The notes under the pieces are model-generated. The model worked only from the letters and a program-made list of their open reading frames with translations, ran no database searches and was not told where the DNA came from. This document shows, one piece after another, positions 47,937 to 56,170 of a DNA stretch of 64,000 nt. A program made the translations under genes and the position numbers. Location of the stretch: contig JAQPZY010001558.1 in assembly GCA_029931535.1 (NCBI GenBank), forward strand, positions 124,001 to 188,000, given 5' to 3'. This stretch comes from Margaritifera margaritifera. Lineage: Eukaryota; Mollusca; Bivalvia; Unionida; Margaritiferidae. How positions within the stretch are numbered: the first letter of the stretch is position 1; each line of letters opens with the position of its first letter.

Positions 47937-48210
47937 CTACCCCCAGGGGTTAAAATGATTTTTTTTAGTCCGTGGATCGATTCTAGGATCGGCCAGTTGT
48001 GACAACGCCCCTTTATGTTTTTGAAAAAAGCGTTGGGTTTGATGAGGGATGTGAATGATGCCTTGCAGTAATTGACGTGCCGTCAAAGTAAACCATTTCT
48101 TTGAGACTAGCTTCTAACAAATGGGCACGGACTTGTGCATTTTTTTCGCGACTGATGCCATATAAGGCACGAATCAATTTAGCAGGAGGATGAGATTGAA
48201 AGGATGTCAT
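47937..48210 (-). pseudogene. Paralogue of the 46919-47319 protein
   Basis: From the ATG at 48210 (MTSFQSHPPAKLIRALYGIS) the frame is helical to about 48,085. Then the reading continues in a shifted frame with TARQLLQGIIHIPHQTQRFF and ends at 47937. Order and spacing (leucine-rich helix, then a 'Q..F.KHK..L..L.D.R' segment) parallel the protein at 46919-47319, so the two look like an old duplication flanking the basic protein. One frameshift near 48,080. Confidence 0.5.
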
Positions 48211-48263
48211 CTCGAAGACTGTCAGAAAGAAATGACGTGGTGGATGTTTTAATAGTTTTTCTT

Positions 48264-48992
48264 TCAGAGAGTGGCCGAAGGGGACGTGTAAATGACAGGA
48301 CCTCCTTCTTGACACCAATGGTGAAACAATTGGGTACGAAATCTCAAATACTCGGGAGTGGTAGGTTTTAAGTCGATGAGTAAATACGCATGAGGTGTTT
48401 GAGTGGCATCGTCGTACGCATAATTCAGCCAAGGCATGCCTAACTGTTTGGCTAACACTTGCACTTGAGATTTGTCTCTGGGGCTTTTAAACAAGACCAG
48501 GTAATGAGCATTGAAACTGATGGTAAGATGGGCTTTACTTTGTTGAAATAAATTTTGAGTAATGTAAATGATGCTGGCATTCCGATGATGGCCTTTTCGT
48601 GTAAACCAAATTTCAATTTCTTCTTCGTCTTCTCCTAACATGTCGTCGAAGATGACCAGATGTGTTTGACTCACGTCAGACACGATACCATCGTCTTCGC
48701 GAGGTATGCCTTCCACAAACGAAATGGCATCTCCTTGACTTTCACGAAGTAACGTGTAAGACGATTGCCACTCTTTGTAACACCACACTGTACGTTGAGG
48801 AGGACGATCGAACAGATGAGATTTGCGTTCGATCAAACGTTTGACAAATTCGGTTTTGCCTGAACCACTGGGTCCCGCAATCAATATGTTAAAAGGATGG
48901 CGCAGATACAAAGCTTCCCAACTGGGACGATCTAACTTTTCGTCAATCACTATGACCACAGAAGAAGAGGCAGAGGAAGAAGATGTAGCCAT
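48264..48992 (-). CDS. ATP: FtsK/HerA-type genome-packaging ATPase of the Polinton
   Basis: An intact frame of 242 codons from the ATG at 48992; an earlier non-ATG start is possible but unneeded. Walker A is NILIAGPSGSGKTEFVKRLI at residues 33-52. Walker B is THLVIFDDMLGEDEEE. A sensor-like IIYITQNLFQQSKAHLTISF follows. This is the A32-like packaging ATPase clade shared by Polintons, virophages and large DNA viruses; it pumps DNA into the capsid. Length is normal for the family. It is one of the few undamaged core genes here, between a membrane-protein gene and the paralogous pair. Confidence 0.95.
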   Translation of the reverse strand: MATSSSSASSSVVIVIDEKLDRPSWEALYLRHPFNILIAGPSGSGKTEFVKRLIERKSHLFDRPPQRTVWCYKEWQSSYTLLRESQGDAISFVEGIPREDDGIVSDVSQTHLVIFDDMLGEDEEEIEIWFTRKGHHRNASIIYITQNLFQQSKAHLTISFNAHYLVLFKSPRDKSQVQVLAKQLGMPWLNYAYDDATQTPHAYLLIDLKPTTPEYLRFRTQLFHHWCQEGGPVIYTSPSATL

Positions 48993-49091
48993 GACTGAGG
49001 TTGGAAGACTTTTGAGAAGAATACGAAAGACACAAGACATTTTATACGTCTCATACACGTTTAATGTTTTAAACAACAAACAAAAACATAT

Positions 49092-49381
49092 TTACAAGTC
49101 ATGAAGTACAAAAACGCATACAGCAAAAATGGTGAGGTACAACAACAAGGCTACCACTAAAAGAATCAAAGTTCTGTATAAACAAGTCAATGTACAACAG
49201 CCACAACACACTGGATGAATAGGTGTTCTACGAATAGAGTGCACAGGTACTGGTGGTATTCTGGTCTCTATGGTGGTGGTGGTGGAAGAATGAAATGTCT
49301 CTGACGGAAAGGGGGGTGTTCCTCGTGTGTTTGTATCGGTACGACAGTGTAGTCTTCTTCTTGTTGAGGTGCGAGTGTCAT
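49092..49381 (-). pseudogene. Small protein with proline run and C-terminal membrane helix
   Basis: Starts at the ATG at 49381 (MTLAPQQEEDYTVVPIQTHE). A run of five prolines is encoded by a (GGT)n-like tract on the plus strand at 49,268-49,285. The frame slips there. The other frame continues with Cys-rich HPVCCGCCTLTCL and a hydrophobic helix (TLILLVVALLLYLTIFAVCV), ending at 49092. A single-span membrane protein facing the ATPase gene. Family not recognised. Confidence 0.45.
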
Positions 49382-49421
49382 GGTGAACTTGGGTTCCAAA
49401 TTCACTTTTGGTCTTGGAACA

Positions 49422-49937
49422 TTAGTGACGGGCCAGGTCCTTGGCAAACTGTGCCACTTCTTGTAGCCAAGCATCAAAACCAACACTTTTCCAGTCACGT
49501 ACATCTTTCCAATCGTAAAGTTGTTGGTGTAACCAACTAGCGATGCACACTTCTTGAAACGTATGAAGGGTAGATAAAGTTTGACTAATGTCTTCTTCAC
49601 ACTTCTTCACTGAGGTACACAACTCGTGTTCATCACGAGTCTCAACACTTTGAGTACAATTTGTCTTTCGTGTGCCGATAAAGCGTGAATGGTCATGTTT
49701 TTGATGGTTCATCAAAATAATCCACAACCAACACTCGTCCTCCCAAATAGTCCACAACGAATGTCCTGGAAAACGAAATCCAAGAAAAGTAGTCACTAAC
49801 AGACACACGGCATAGCGTCCAAAATTCAATGGAAACAGTTCCTGTATCAGGTGCTTATAATCCTCTAAAGTCTGAACACGATCGTCGACTTCCTTTCACG
49901 GAATACGTTTCACAAGTGAAGACCACGGTCCTGGCAT
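49422..49937 (-). pseudogene. Helical accessory protein; possible Bcl-2-like fold
   Basis: From the ATG at 49937 there are 13 codons, an in-frame TGA near 49,896, then an open frame to 49422. Around residue 35 it reads LFPLNFGRYAVCLLVTTFLG, which resembles a BH1 motif (Leu-Phe...Trp/Phe-Gly-Arg followed by a hydrophobic helix). Near the C-terminus WLHQQ is followed by VGFDAWLQEVAQF, with the spacing of a BH2 motif. Total length of about 170 codons suits a viral Bcl-2. It lies two genes from a BIR domain, which makes an anti-apoptotic role plausible, but the motif match is loose and made by eye. Alternatively it is an unrelated membrane protein. Confidence 0.35.
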
Positions 49938-50419
49938 GGTTGACTTTTATATCCAGGTTCCCAAGGTTGGTATCTTTTGTGACAGTCTACTCCAAGGTAC
50001 CTGTGATAGTCTCTCCCCAGAATCAGTCTTCTCATACTTTGGAAGTAAGCATAGTTTACAAATCGAGGCATGACTTTGAGTTTGCGTTTCACTTGTATCT
50101 TGACAAACTCTCTGTAAATACGTTCTCGCAGCTCCAAAGGCAAACCAAGAATGTGCTCTTGTAAAGTATCCGACGTGGAAAGTCGCTCTCTTTTGTCTAC
50201 TTCACAACACCTGTGATAGTTTCTCCCCAGAATCAGGCTTCTTATACGGTGGAAGTCGTGATAGTTTGAAAATCGAGGAATGACTTTGAGTTTGCGTTTC
50301 ACTTGTGTCTTGACCAATTCTCTGTAAATGCATTCTCGCAGCTCCAAAGGTAAACCACGAATGCGTTCTTCTAAAGTTTTCCGACATGGGTTACTACTTG
50401 GGACGGGCATCCTACTCAT
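49910..50419 (-). CDS. Protein with two copies of a ~60-residue domain (F-box-like start)
   Basis: The ATG at 50419 overlaps the stop of the BIR frame (ATGAGTAG). Two near-copies follow: EERIRGLPLELRECIYRELV with KTQVKRKLKVIPRFSNYHDF and SLILGRNYHR, then GLPLELRERIYREFVKIQVK with KVMPRFVNYAYFQ and LILGRDYHR. The DNA is also duplicated (about 50,010-50,150 and 50,210-50,350). The 'LPLELRE.IYRE.V' start resembles an F-box helix, which would recruit a Skp1-type ubiquitin ligase; this is only a resemblance. Open throughout (169 codons). It sits between BIR and Bcl-2-like genes in what looks like a host-interaction block. Confidence 0.55.
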   Translation of the reverse strand: MSRMPVPSSNPCRKTLEERIRGLPLELRECIYRELVKTQVKRKLKVIPRFSNYHDFHRIRSLILGRNYHRCCEVDKRERLSTSDTLQEHILGLPLELRERIYREFVKIQVKRKLKVMPRFVNYAYFQSMRRLILGRDYHRYLGVDCHKRYQPWEPGYKSQPCQDRGLHL

Positions 50420-50648
50420 CGTACCCGTGCTCATCACCGACCAAAGGCAGGTACTGACAGTGCGGAGACCATCTGGCATGTTCCAAGTAAGCCGAGTCTT
50501 TATATTCCCATTCGTGAAGCATCACACCGCAACTGAAACACTGAACTTTATCGCCTTCTCCCAAGTAGATAAATCCAGATCTGGTTAAAGCTTTGGAAGT
50601 AGGTCCTTGCAGATATTTAGGCCACTGATCAACGTCTGGTATCGCTTT
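50412..50648 (-). pseudogene. BIR domain (IAP-like) captured by the Polinton
   Basis: The minus frame opens after a TGA at 50649-50651 and runs 78 codons to TAG at 50412-50414. It holds one BIR: DQWPKYLQ, then SGFIYLGEGDKVQCFSCGVM, then HEWEYKDSAYLEHARWSPHC. The zinc ligands are in order: Cys-x2-Cys, then His-x6-Cys, with the conserved Gly-Asp and Trp. BIR proteins block caspases or act in immune signalling; viral IAPs are known from baculoviruses and others. There is no ATG before the domain, so the start is lost, is upstream in another exon, or is non-ATG. No RING follows. Confidence 0.85.
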
Positions 50649-50649
50649 T

Positions 50650-50930
50650 CAAACTATAAATAGCCAGGCAACGCCACATGTAGTGTCAATTCTTTGCCCA
50701 TGTAGGGATGGCATCCGCAGGTAGGGACACGCTTAGCATCCCCAATAAAGAAGAAAAGTCGTCCTGCATCGCTAGTGGGGCGTTAAGGCACACGCACGGC
50801 ATCGCTTTCGAAGGTTCAAGAGGAGGAGCGACAAGGTCGTGCTGCATCGCTGATGTCAAAGCGTACGGCATCCGTCTCGTCGCAATGCACCACATCGCAC
50901 TCCAGGTCGTGATTGCCCTTGGAGTACGCA
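50650..50930 (-). other. Unassigned stretch between BIR and PolB fragments
   Basis: Several near-copies of GCATCGCT (plus strand 50767, 50799, 50846 and similar) at irregular spacing. Open frames in more than one direction are short-repeat by-products. No polymerase motif is visible, so this probably marks the PolB deletion junction. Confidence 0.4.
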
Positions 50931-52004
50931 GTAGATCCCTCACTCGGTGGGTGTGTGGCAATAGTATTCATCTTCTTCTTTTTCTTGCTCGGTCAACGTT
51001 GTTCTTGGTGGTAATAGATGTGAATGTATTCTCCCTCCGGGTAATCGGGTCCTCGAAACAGCAGAGCTCAGCGAACTTCTTGAGGGTGTACCTTCCAAGG
51101 TGTAGCCAGGAGCCAAGACGTCTTGAAGTTGTTGCATTTGAGAAATGCCACACACGGTGTCTTTGGGTATGCCTGCTTATTGTAACAGGAGTTCTGCTTC
51201 TTTTCGTTGTTGGGGTCTGTACGATCGTCGAATGTTCTTCCAGGCTCTTTTCCATTCTGAGGTCTCGTTCTTGTCGGCATACGTTCGCCCCACCACGATG
51301 GCGCGGGCCAAGCACATCTGGTCCTGAGAATTGTCGATTTGAACGACACTGCGATTGGTACTGCGAATGTCGTCCACCAGTAACACTTTCCTACTTCGTC
51401 CGCTACCTCGCGGAGGGGATACGTGCGTCATGTGTAGTGTAGCCTTTCCATCCGTGATGGTAAACTATTCATTGGATTGTTGAACGTGCTCGATTTTGGT
51501 CATGACTTTGTCTGGTGTTAATTCTGCCGGGGTGCTGAACTCGATCCAGACAGGCAACTTCAAACTGTCGTGATGGATGGACAGTTTCAACCGATCATCC
51601 TCTTTGGCTCCACATTGTCGTTTCAAGTTCTGTAACACAGAACCCCACAAATCGGTAATGAATCCGGCAGCTTTCTCGGGAGGCACTTCAGACTTGAAGT
51701 CTTTAAAGTGGACTGTGTGAGTGTAAGCCGTAGTTCGACATTTTCTAGAGGTTATTTTTTGCGTCTCTCGAATGCGATAGTAATTTTCGGGAGCCACGGT
51801 AGGCCTTTCTTGGTGAGGGCTTGTGGATTCTTTGGGATTGGTAGAAGATATGGTTTCAGGCTCACTCATCTCCTCTTCGAAATCGCTAGCATGGACTTGA
51901 GCTAGCACTTCATCGAGCGGTGTTTCAGGCGGCACGGAAAGTCTCCGTCGTAGTCTCTTCGTTTCTTCTTCTGTTTTCTCTAGGATTGATCGTGATCTTT
52001 TCAT
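50930..52004 (-). pseudogene. POLB: N-terminal fragment of Polinton protein-primed DNA polymerase B
   Basis: Starts at the ATG at 52004 with an Arg/Lys/Glu-rich leader. The family's N-domain follows: TSRKCRTTAYTHTVHFKDFK, LWGSVLQNLKRQCG. TAG falls at 51465-51467, the same frame goes on with STNRSVVQIDNSQDQMCLAR and TYADKNETSEWKRAWKNIRR, TAA falls at 51177-51179, then AGIPKDTVCGISQMQQLQDV. A frameshift follows near 51,090. The 'D.MCLARA' segment is diagnostic of Polinton PolB by recall. Exonuclease and palm motifs (about 800 more residues) are missing, so replication is lost. Downstream sequence is a BIR gene. Confidence 0.85.
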
Positions 52005-52042
52005 CTTGATTTCTGACTTGAATCTGATTGAGTTTCACACAG

Positions 52043-52074
52043 GGTCTCTCCCTATATATATAGAGAGAGAGACC
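52043..52074. promoter_or_regulatory. Palindromic TATA region, likely bidirectional promoter
   Basis: A 32-bp near-palindrome centred on CTATATATATAG sits between the divergent starts of the PolB fragment (52004, minus) and the zinc-knuckle gene (52124, plus). A TATA element readable from both strands would serve both transcripts. Confidence 0.6.
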
Positions 52075-52123
52075 TTCCTAACCTCAGAATCACTATTTGT
52101 TATTCCATTTTCAAACAGTGAAG

Positions 52124-52618
52124 ATGGAAGAGTCAGGAAGACGTATTCCAATTTATAGCCCTGCCGCTTACTATAAGGCTATAAAAGACCGCAACTTTCA
52201 AAACTACTGCGCTCGAGATAAAAGTCAAGATACTTGTTATATCTGCCAAAAGAAAGGACATTGGGCACCAGAATGTCCACAATACCAAGGAAAAGAAAAG
52301 AGAGACAAAGGGAAAGATACCTGTTATCATTGTCAAGATAAAGGACATTGGTCTTCAGAGTGTCCTAAGAAACAAGAGAACCCACCAGAGAGGGAGGAAG
52401 CAGAGGGATCTTCAGCCCCAGAAGAAGAAAAAGAACTCATCCCCGTCGTCAGAAAAGCAAGGAAGCTAGACGACTGGAAGACAGTGAGGAAGAAGAAGAA
52501 CCCTTGTGTCACGGAATTGTATGGTTTATATCAATGTGTATATGTGATCAAAAATGTATTCGGGTTTCGTTTCCGACTAGAGCGTTACTCGGGGGTTGTT
52601 TATTTTTTTCGGCTCTAG
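52124..52618 (+). CDS. Zinc-knuckle (two CCHC) protein of the Polinton
   Basis: Intact frame of 164 codons from the ATG at 52124 (MEESGRRIPIYSPAAYYKAI). Two CCHC knuckles follow: CYICQKKGHWAPEC and CYHCQDKGHWSSEC (Cys-x2-Cys-x4-His-x4-Cys). A Glu-rich segment and a Lys/Arg stretch (WKTVRKKKN) come next. The last 35 residues look untypical and may be read-out beyond an older end. CCHC knuckles bind single-stranded nucleic acid. It is on the opposite strand to the core genes. Polintons rarely carry such a gene to my knowledge, so it may be captured from a retroelement. The start is set by the shared promoter 50 bases upstream. Confidence 0.75.
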   Translation: MEESGRRIPIYSPAAYYKAIKDRNFQNYCARDKSQDTCYICQKKGHWAPECPQYQGKEKRDKGKDTCYHCQDKGHWSSECPKKQENPPEREEAEGSSAPEEEKELIPVVRKARKLDDWKTVRKKKNPCVTELYGLYQCVYVIKNVFGFRFRLERYSGVVYFFRL

Positions 52619-52708
52619 TTATTGTGAAATACTGAGCGCGATTCACCCCATGCTGCACGTGCAAATTGCCTGCAGTGAAAACTCACGTACCTAGCTGCTG
52701 CGCATATC

Positions 52709-54059
52709 TGTCACAGCTAGAGTACATATAGAGCGAATTCTCTATAAACAAATTACACTACGATGAGTCTTGTCAGAAAGCTTACCTCTTTACGGGAGCA
52801 AAACTTCAGCTGTAGAGGTATGTGAAATTTAAGATTGTATTCTTTATCACTATTCGTTTTATATGACATAATTGTTTCATATATTAGATGTTTTAGAATT
52901 TATTCTAAATTCTACAGAGAGTCAATACCTAGGTCATACAACGCCATGATATTAGAAATCCTATAGGCTGGTTCAAGTTAGCTATTTGTTGTAACTGAAC
53001 AGACGGGTATTATTTAATTATACGCGGCATGCATTGAATGATTAATGTAATGTGTAACGAGGCGTAATTCATGTGCGCGCATGCGCAACATATATCAATA
53101 CAAAAGTACTAACCGTGTCATATGTACTACACGGTTTAGTTGTTATACTTTTAGCTGTTCCATATGTATGGTTTGGTGGTGTGTGAAGTCACAGAACTCT
53201 GTGTGGTTTCGTGTGACGTGTACGCTGTGTCTGGTGACGTTGTTTCGGAAGAGTGTACTGGTTTTCTCGATGCGAGGGACCAAGGCTTCTCGATCAACGG
53301 GTCTGTGTTAATGTGAAGGCTCTCGAGGGACCCTTCAACAGGCTGGGAGGGGTGGACCATGCGTGGTGGCTCCTCGACCATGGACTAGAGCGGGTGGAAC
53401 CGTAGATACATCTTGGTAGTCAAACGGGCGCCACGATAGTTATATTTATTGCGTGTTCCATTTGATTGTTATCTCAATATTGCTATCTGTGCAAAATTAC
53501 ATTCATTCCCATTTCAATATCGCTATATGTGTGATAGATTCATAATTTCATACATCCCCATTTCAATATCGTTATATGAACGACATATTCATAATTTCAT
53601 ACATCCCCATTTCAATATCGTTATATGAACGACGGATTCATAAATTCATATTCCAACATCGCTTGTTAAATTGATAAATTGACGAGTTAACAGATTGATG
53701 GATAAATGAGTATTCTATTGATAAGTGCATAAATCACATGCTTTGGTCACCCTTGGTACTTAATAAGACCTTGTTTATATTGGGGTGTAAATCATATACT
53801 CTTATTTGTCGATTGGTGATAGGATGCTATTCACGTTTGTTTAAAATTCCATTTGTTAAATCCATCTTTGATTTTTCTCGTTGAGTTACTTGTTGTTGAT
53901 AGTTCCATGTTAGGAACTTTATAATTTTCCTTATCTTTTTGTTATAATGGTGTCAGATTTGTTCATCTTTAAATTGCGTTTATAAATAAACATCTTATTA
54001 ACGCAGTTGCTTTCGGTGTCTTCACTAATCCAGTCCCAACCCGGCTTCATCCTGTGACA
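52709..54059 (+). mobile_element. Candidate solo LTR or LTR-like segment
   Basis: Begins TGTCACAG and ends CTGTGACA, an exact 8-bp terminal inversion in TG...CA form. A TATA-like CTCTATAAAC lies near the left end and AATAAACATC (polyadenylation signal) about 70 bases before the right end, the order expected in an LTR. No flanking duplication is seen and no internal retroviral gene follows, so this may be coincidence or part of the Polinton's own non-coding DNA. Confidence 0.35.
53504..53652. repeat. 49-bp tandem repeat, three copies
   Basis: Units share CCCATTTCAATATCGTTATA and ATTCATAATTTCATA, with few differences. Confidence 0.92.
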
Positions 54060-54339
54060 CCTTGATCCCTGTGAAGAAATTCACCAAAAAGAGAGACAGA
54101 CAGTGAACGATGAACTTTAAGTGTGGTGTTATGTTCATTGTGATTTTTTAAAAAGAGAATAGACCAGAATGGAAAAAAAGTAAGTGTCTTTGTGGGTTTT
54201 TTTTTTTTTTTTAGTGTATGGACGCACTCACGCACTCACTCTTACACAAACCAAGGATGGGATTAAAATGGTATGGAGTGTATGTTTGGTGAATGTGTTT
54301 GGTAAAAAAAATTGTTTGGTGTATGTGGGGGTTTTTTTT

Positions 54340-54481
54340 AAATTAAAAAGGGTTGTGTGGTGTGTGTTTGTGTTTGATAAAAAAAATAAAAAATAAAAAG
54401 GTTTGTGTGGTGTGTGTTTGTGTTTGATTAAAAAATAAAAAATAAAAAGGGTTGTGTGGTGTGTGTTTGTGTTTGATTAAA
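54340..54481. repeat. Tandem repeat of GTGTGGTGTGTGTTTGTGTT, three copies
   Basis: Three units of about 55 bp: a GT-rich half followed by an A-rich half (AAAAAATAAAAAATAAAAAG). On the minus strand the frame reads as Thr/His/Gln repeats, an artefact. Confidence 0.93.
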
Positions 54482-54660
54482 TTTTTTTGTGAAAAGGTGT
54501 TTTCTTCTAGGTCCGCGTACTTGGTGTGGTTTTTTTTTTGGTAGGGGTGTAGAATCCGCCAAGCATAGAATAACGTCATACGGATGACGTCAGACACGGG
54601 TAGTGTGGGTGATGTTTTTTTGTTTAGGAAGGGATGTTTTCCTTCACGTCCGTGCTTAAA

Positions 54661-54722
54661 GTATATAAAGCGACGCCTTCCGCAGTTGCACCATTCACAG
54701 TTCACTGAAAAAGAAGACCAGA
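54661..54722 (+). promoter_or_regulatory. TATA-box promoter of the right-end gene
   Basis: TATATAAAG at 54662-54670 is followed about 28-30 bases later by an initiator-like TTCACAGTTC and a short leader to the ATG at 54723. GC-richer segments with TGACGTCA-like sites lie just upstream (ATGACGTCAG at 54,585). Confidence 0.65.
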
Positions 54723-55245
54723 ATGAATAACATAGAAGCTTTGCAGGAAGCCAGGGATGGGCGTTACCCGGCTACCAAACCCTACGTCACCAGCCAAGTA
54801 GCAGCTCTAACATCAGCGAGGAGGCTGGTAAACGATGTCTTGGTGGAGGAAACTCTAAAGACTTCCTTGACACCCTGTCGAGTAGACTTCCTTAAAACAG
54901 CTTTGGACTTGCTGGAAGGGGTGGAGTACTTTCTCCACCAAGTACAAAAAGATGAATGGTTGTATCCACCCCTCAGCAGCTACGCTACTCATCGTCAAGC
55001 TACTCCTGAGGCAAGTTCTAGAGAAGGAAGTTGCCCACATCAAAACCATCTGTTCCCAAGAAAGAACGGAAAAGGAGCAGGCTAAGAAACAGAAGGAATT
55101 CCATCGCCTGAATGAGAACTGGATGAAAATCCAGGACAAGTTCAGGCGATTGGGACATCCCGACTGGCTCCCTGAAAAGAAGAAGAAGAAGAAGAAGACC
55201 ACCAACCTCCTAATCTTCCTAACCACCTGTTGGAGAAAGAAGTAA
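54723..55245 (+). pseudogene. Right-end helical protein, frameshifted
   Basis: From the ATG at 54723 (MNNIEALQEARDGRYPATKP) a helical frame runs past residue 75 (FLKTALDLLEGVEYFLHQVQ). The helical character then moves to another frame near 54,960 (LLLRQVLEKEVAHIKTICSQ, then ERTEKEQAKKQKEFHRLNEN) and ends at 55245 after a run of eight lysines. Predicted all-alpha, partly coiled coil. It is expressed away from the core, toward the right TIR, from its own TATA box; accessory genes near TIRs are common in such elements. Family not recognised. Confidence 0.55.
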
Positions 55246-55253
55246 AACACTCA

Positions 55254-55570
55254 AACGGCCCTTTTCAGGGCCACCCCATTTTATCCAGAAAAGATTATCA
55301 TTCCAACATTGCCTACTATCCCCTCCCATTCTGTCCCCACAATGTTAAATTCTCGTACGGGTCTCAAGTGCCCCACACATGTTAATTTCCCGTAAGTGTC
55401 TCAAGAGGCCCCAATGTTCATTTCCCGTATGGGTCTCAAGTGCCACCCTATATTTTTGGGCCTATATTCCTACGTCGGTGGGCCTCTCTGGGCCCAGCCA
55501 TGTTAATTTCCCGTACGGGCCTATAGTGCCACCCTATATTTTTGGGCCTCAACACCCACCCATAACTACT
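55254..55570 (-). repeat. Right terminal inverted repeat of the Polinton
   Basis: Mirror of 27686-28000, with about 17 differences and two single-base gaps. It ends ATAACTACT next to the CACTTT duplication. Confidence 0.95.
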
Positions 55571-55576
55571 CACTTT
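55571..55576. repeat. Right target-site duplication of the Polinton (CACTTT)
   Basis: Exact copy of 27680-27685. Confidence 0.93.
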
Positions 55577-56170
55577 CTATCATATTATGAAAGAGTCTTA
55601 TTAACTTGGAATTATCCTGCTGCACTAACCAGGCCTGTAAATGATTGTTCGGTGTATACGTGACCTATCTATTTATTAAAAAAGGTATTTTGCGTTAACA
55701 ATTTTCTACATTTATTACCTTTAAAAGTGTTAAAATTTTTTAGATAATTATGAAGTTTGAGAAAATAAACGATATTTTAACTTTTTAAGTAAAATTTCAT
55801 AAGTTATATGCCTTTTTATGTTTAATTTGGATACGAAAACTACTTGTCACACACCTGTTACCCAATTATAATAGCTTGAAACCTTAAACACCTATTTGCC
55901 TCTTTTGGTTAAGGGTACAACTGAAATAATATATTGAAGACTATGGAAGACAAACTCTCTCTCTCTCTCTCGTGGGAAAATAAACGATAACTGAACAAAT
56001 TCTGTTTGAGCTTTATCAAAGACAAGTTTATCTTTAGATCCATCTGCATCGTGCATATAAAAGAAACACTGTATTATAATTTTGAGATATGATAACAAAT
56101 ATAGTATTTCTCCTTTAACCGCAACTTTTTTGTCTACACAGATGTATTAAGAATCACTGATAGTTCTTCA

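Larger units (their letters stand above)
27686..55570 (-). mobile_element. Complete Maverick/Polinton (adintovirus-like) element, 27,885 bp
   Basis: Both ends carry matching terminal inverted repeats starting 5'-AGTAGTTAT and ending ATAACTACT-3', flanked by the direct repeat CACTTT. Inside are the family's hallmark genes: chromodomain DDE integrase, FtsK/HerA-type packaging ATPase, adenain-like protease, major capsid and penton-like proteins, and the N-terminal part of protein-primed DNA polymerase B. Most are on the minus strand. Extra DNA accounts for the large size: a ~6.4-kb LINE, a possible LTR, and three tandem accessory units. Genes carry many stops, so it is no longer autonomous. Related elements are usually 15-25 kb. 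Confidence 0.95.

Noticed and set aside
47484..48002. Plus-strand open frame of 172 codons
   Set aside because: It mirrors the Lys/Ser/Pro repeat of the basic protein, giving Leu/Phe/Gly repeats. Not a gene.
50708..51442. Plus-strand open frame of 244 codons
   Set aside because: It is antisense to the PolB fragment and to the GCATCGCT repeats, is rich in Cys/Arg/Ser without domain pattern, and has no promoter; a by-product of the other strand.
53081..53381. Overlapping short frames on both strands
   Set aside because: Composition is random-like and both strands are equally open; no domain.
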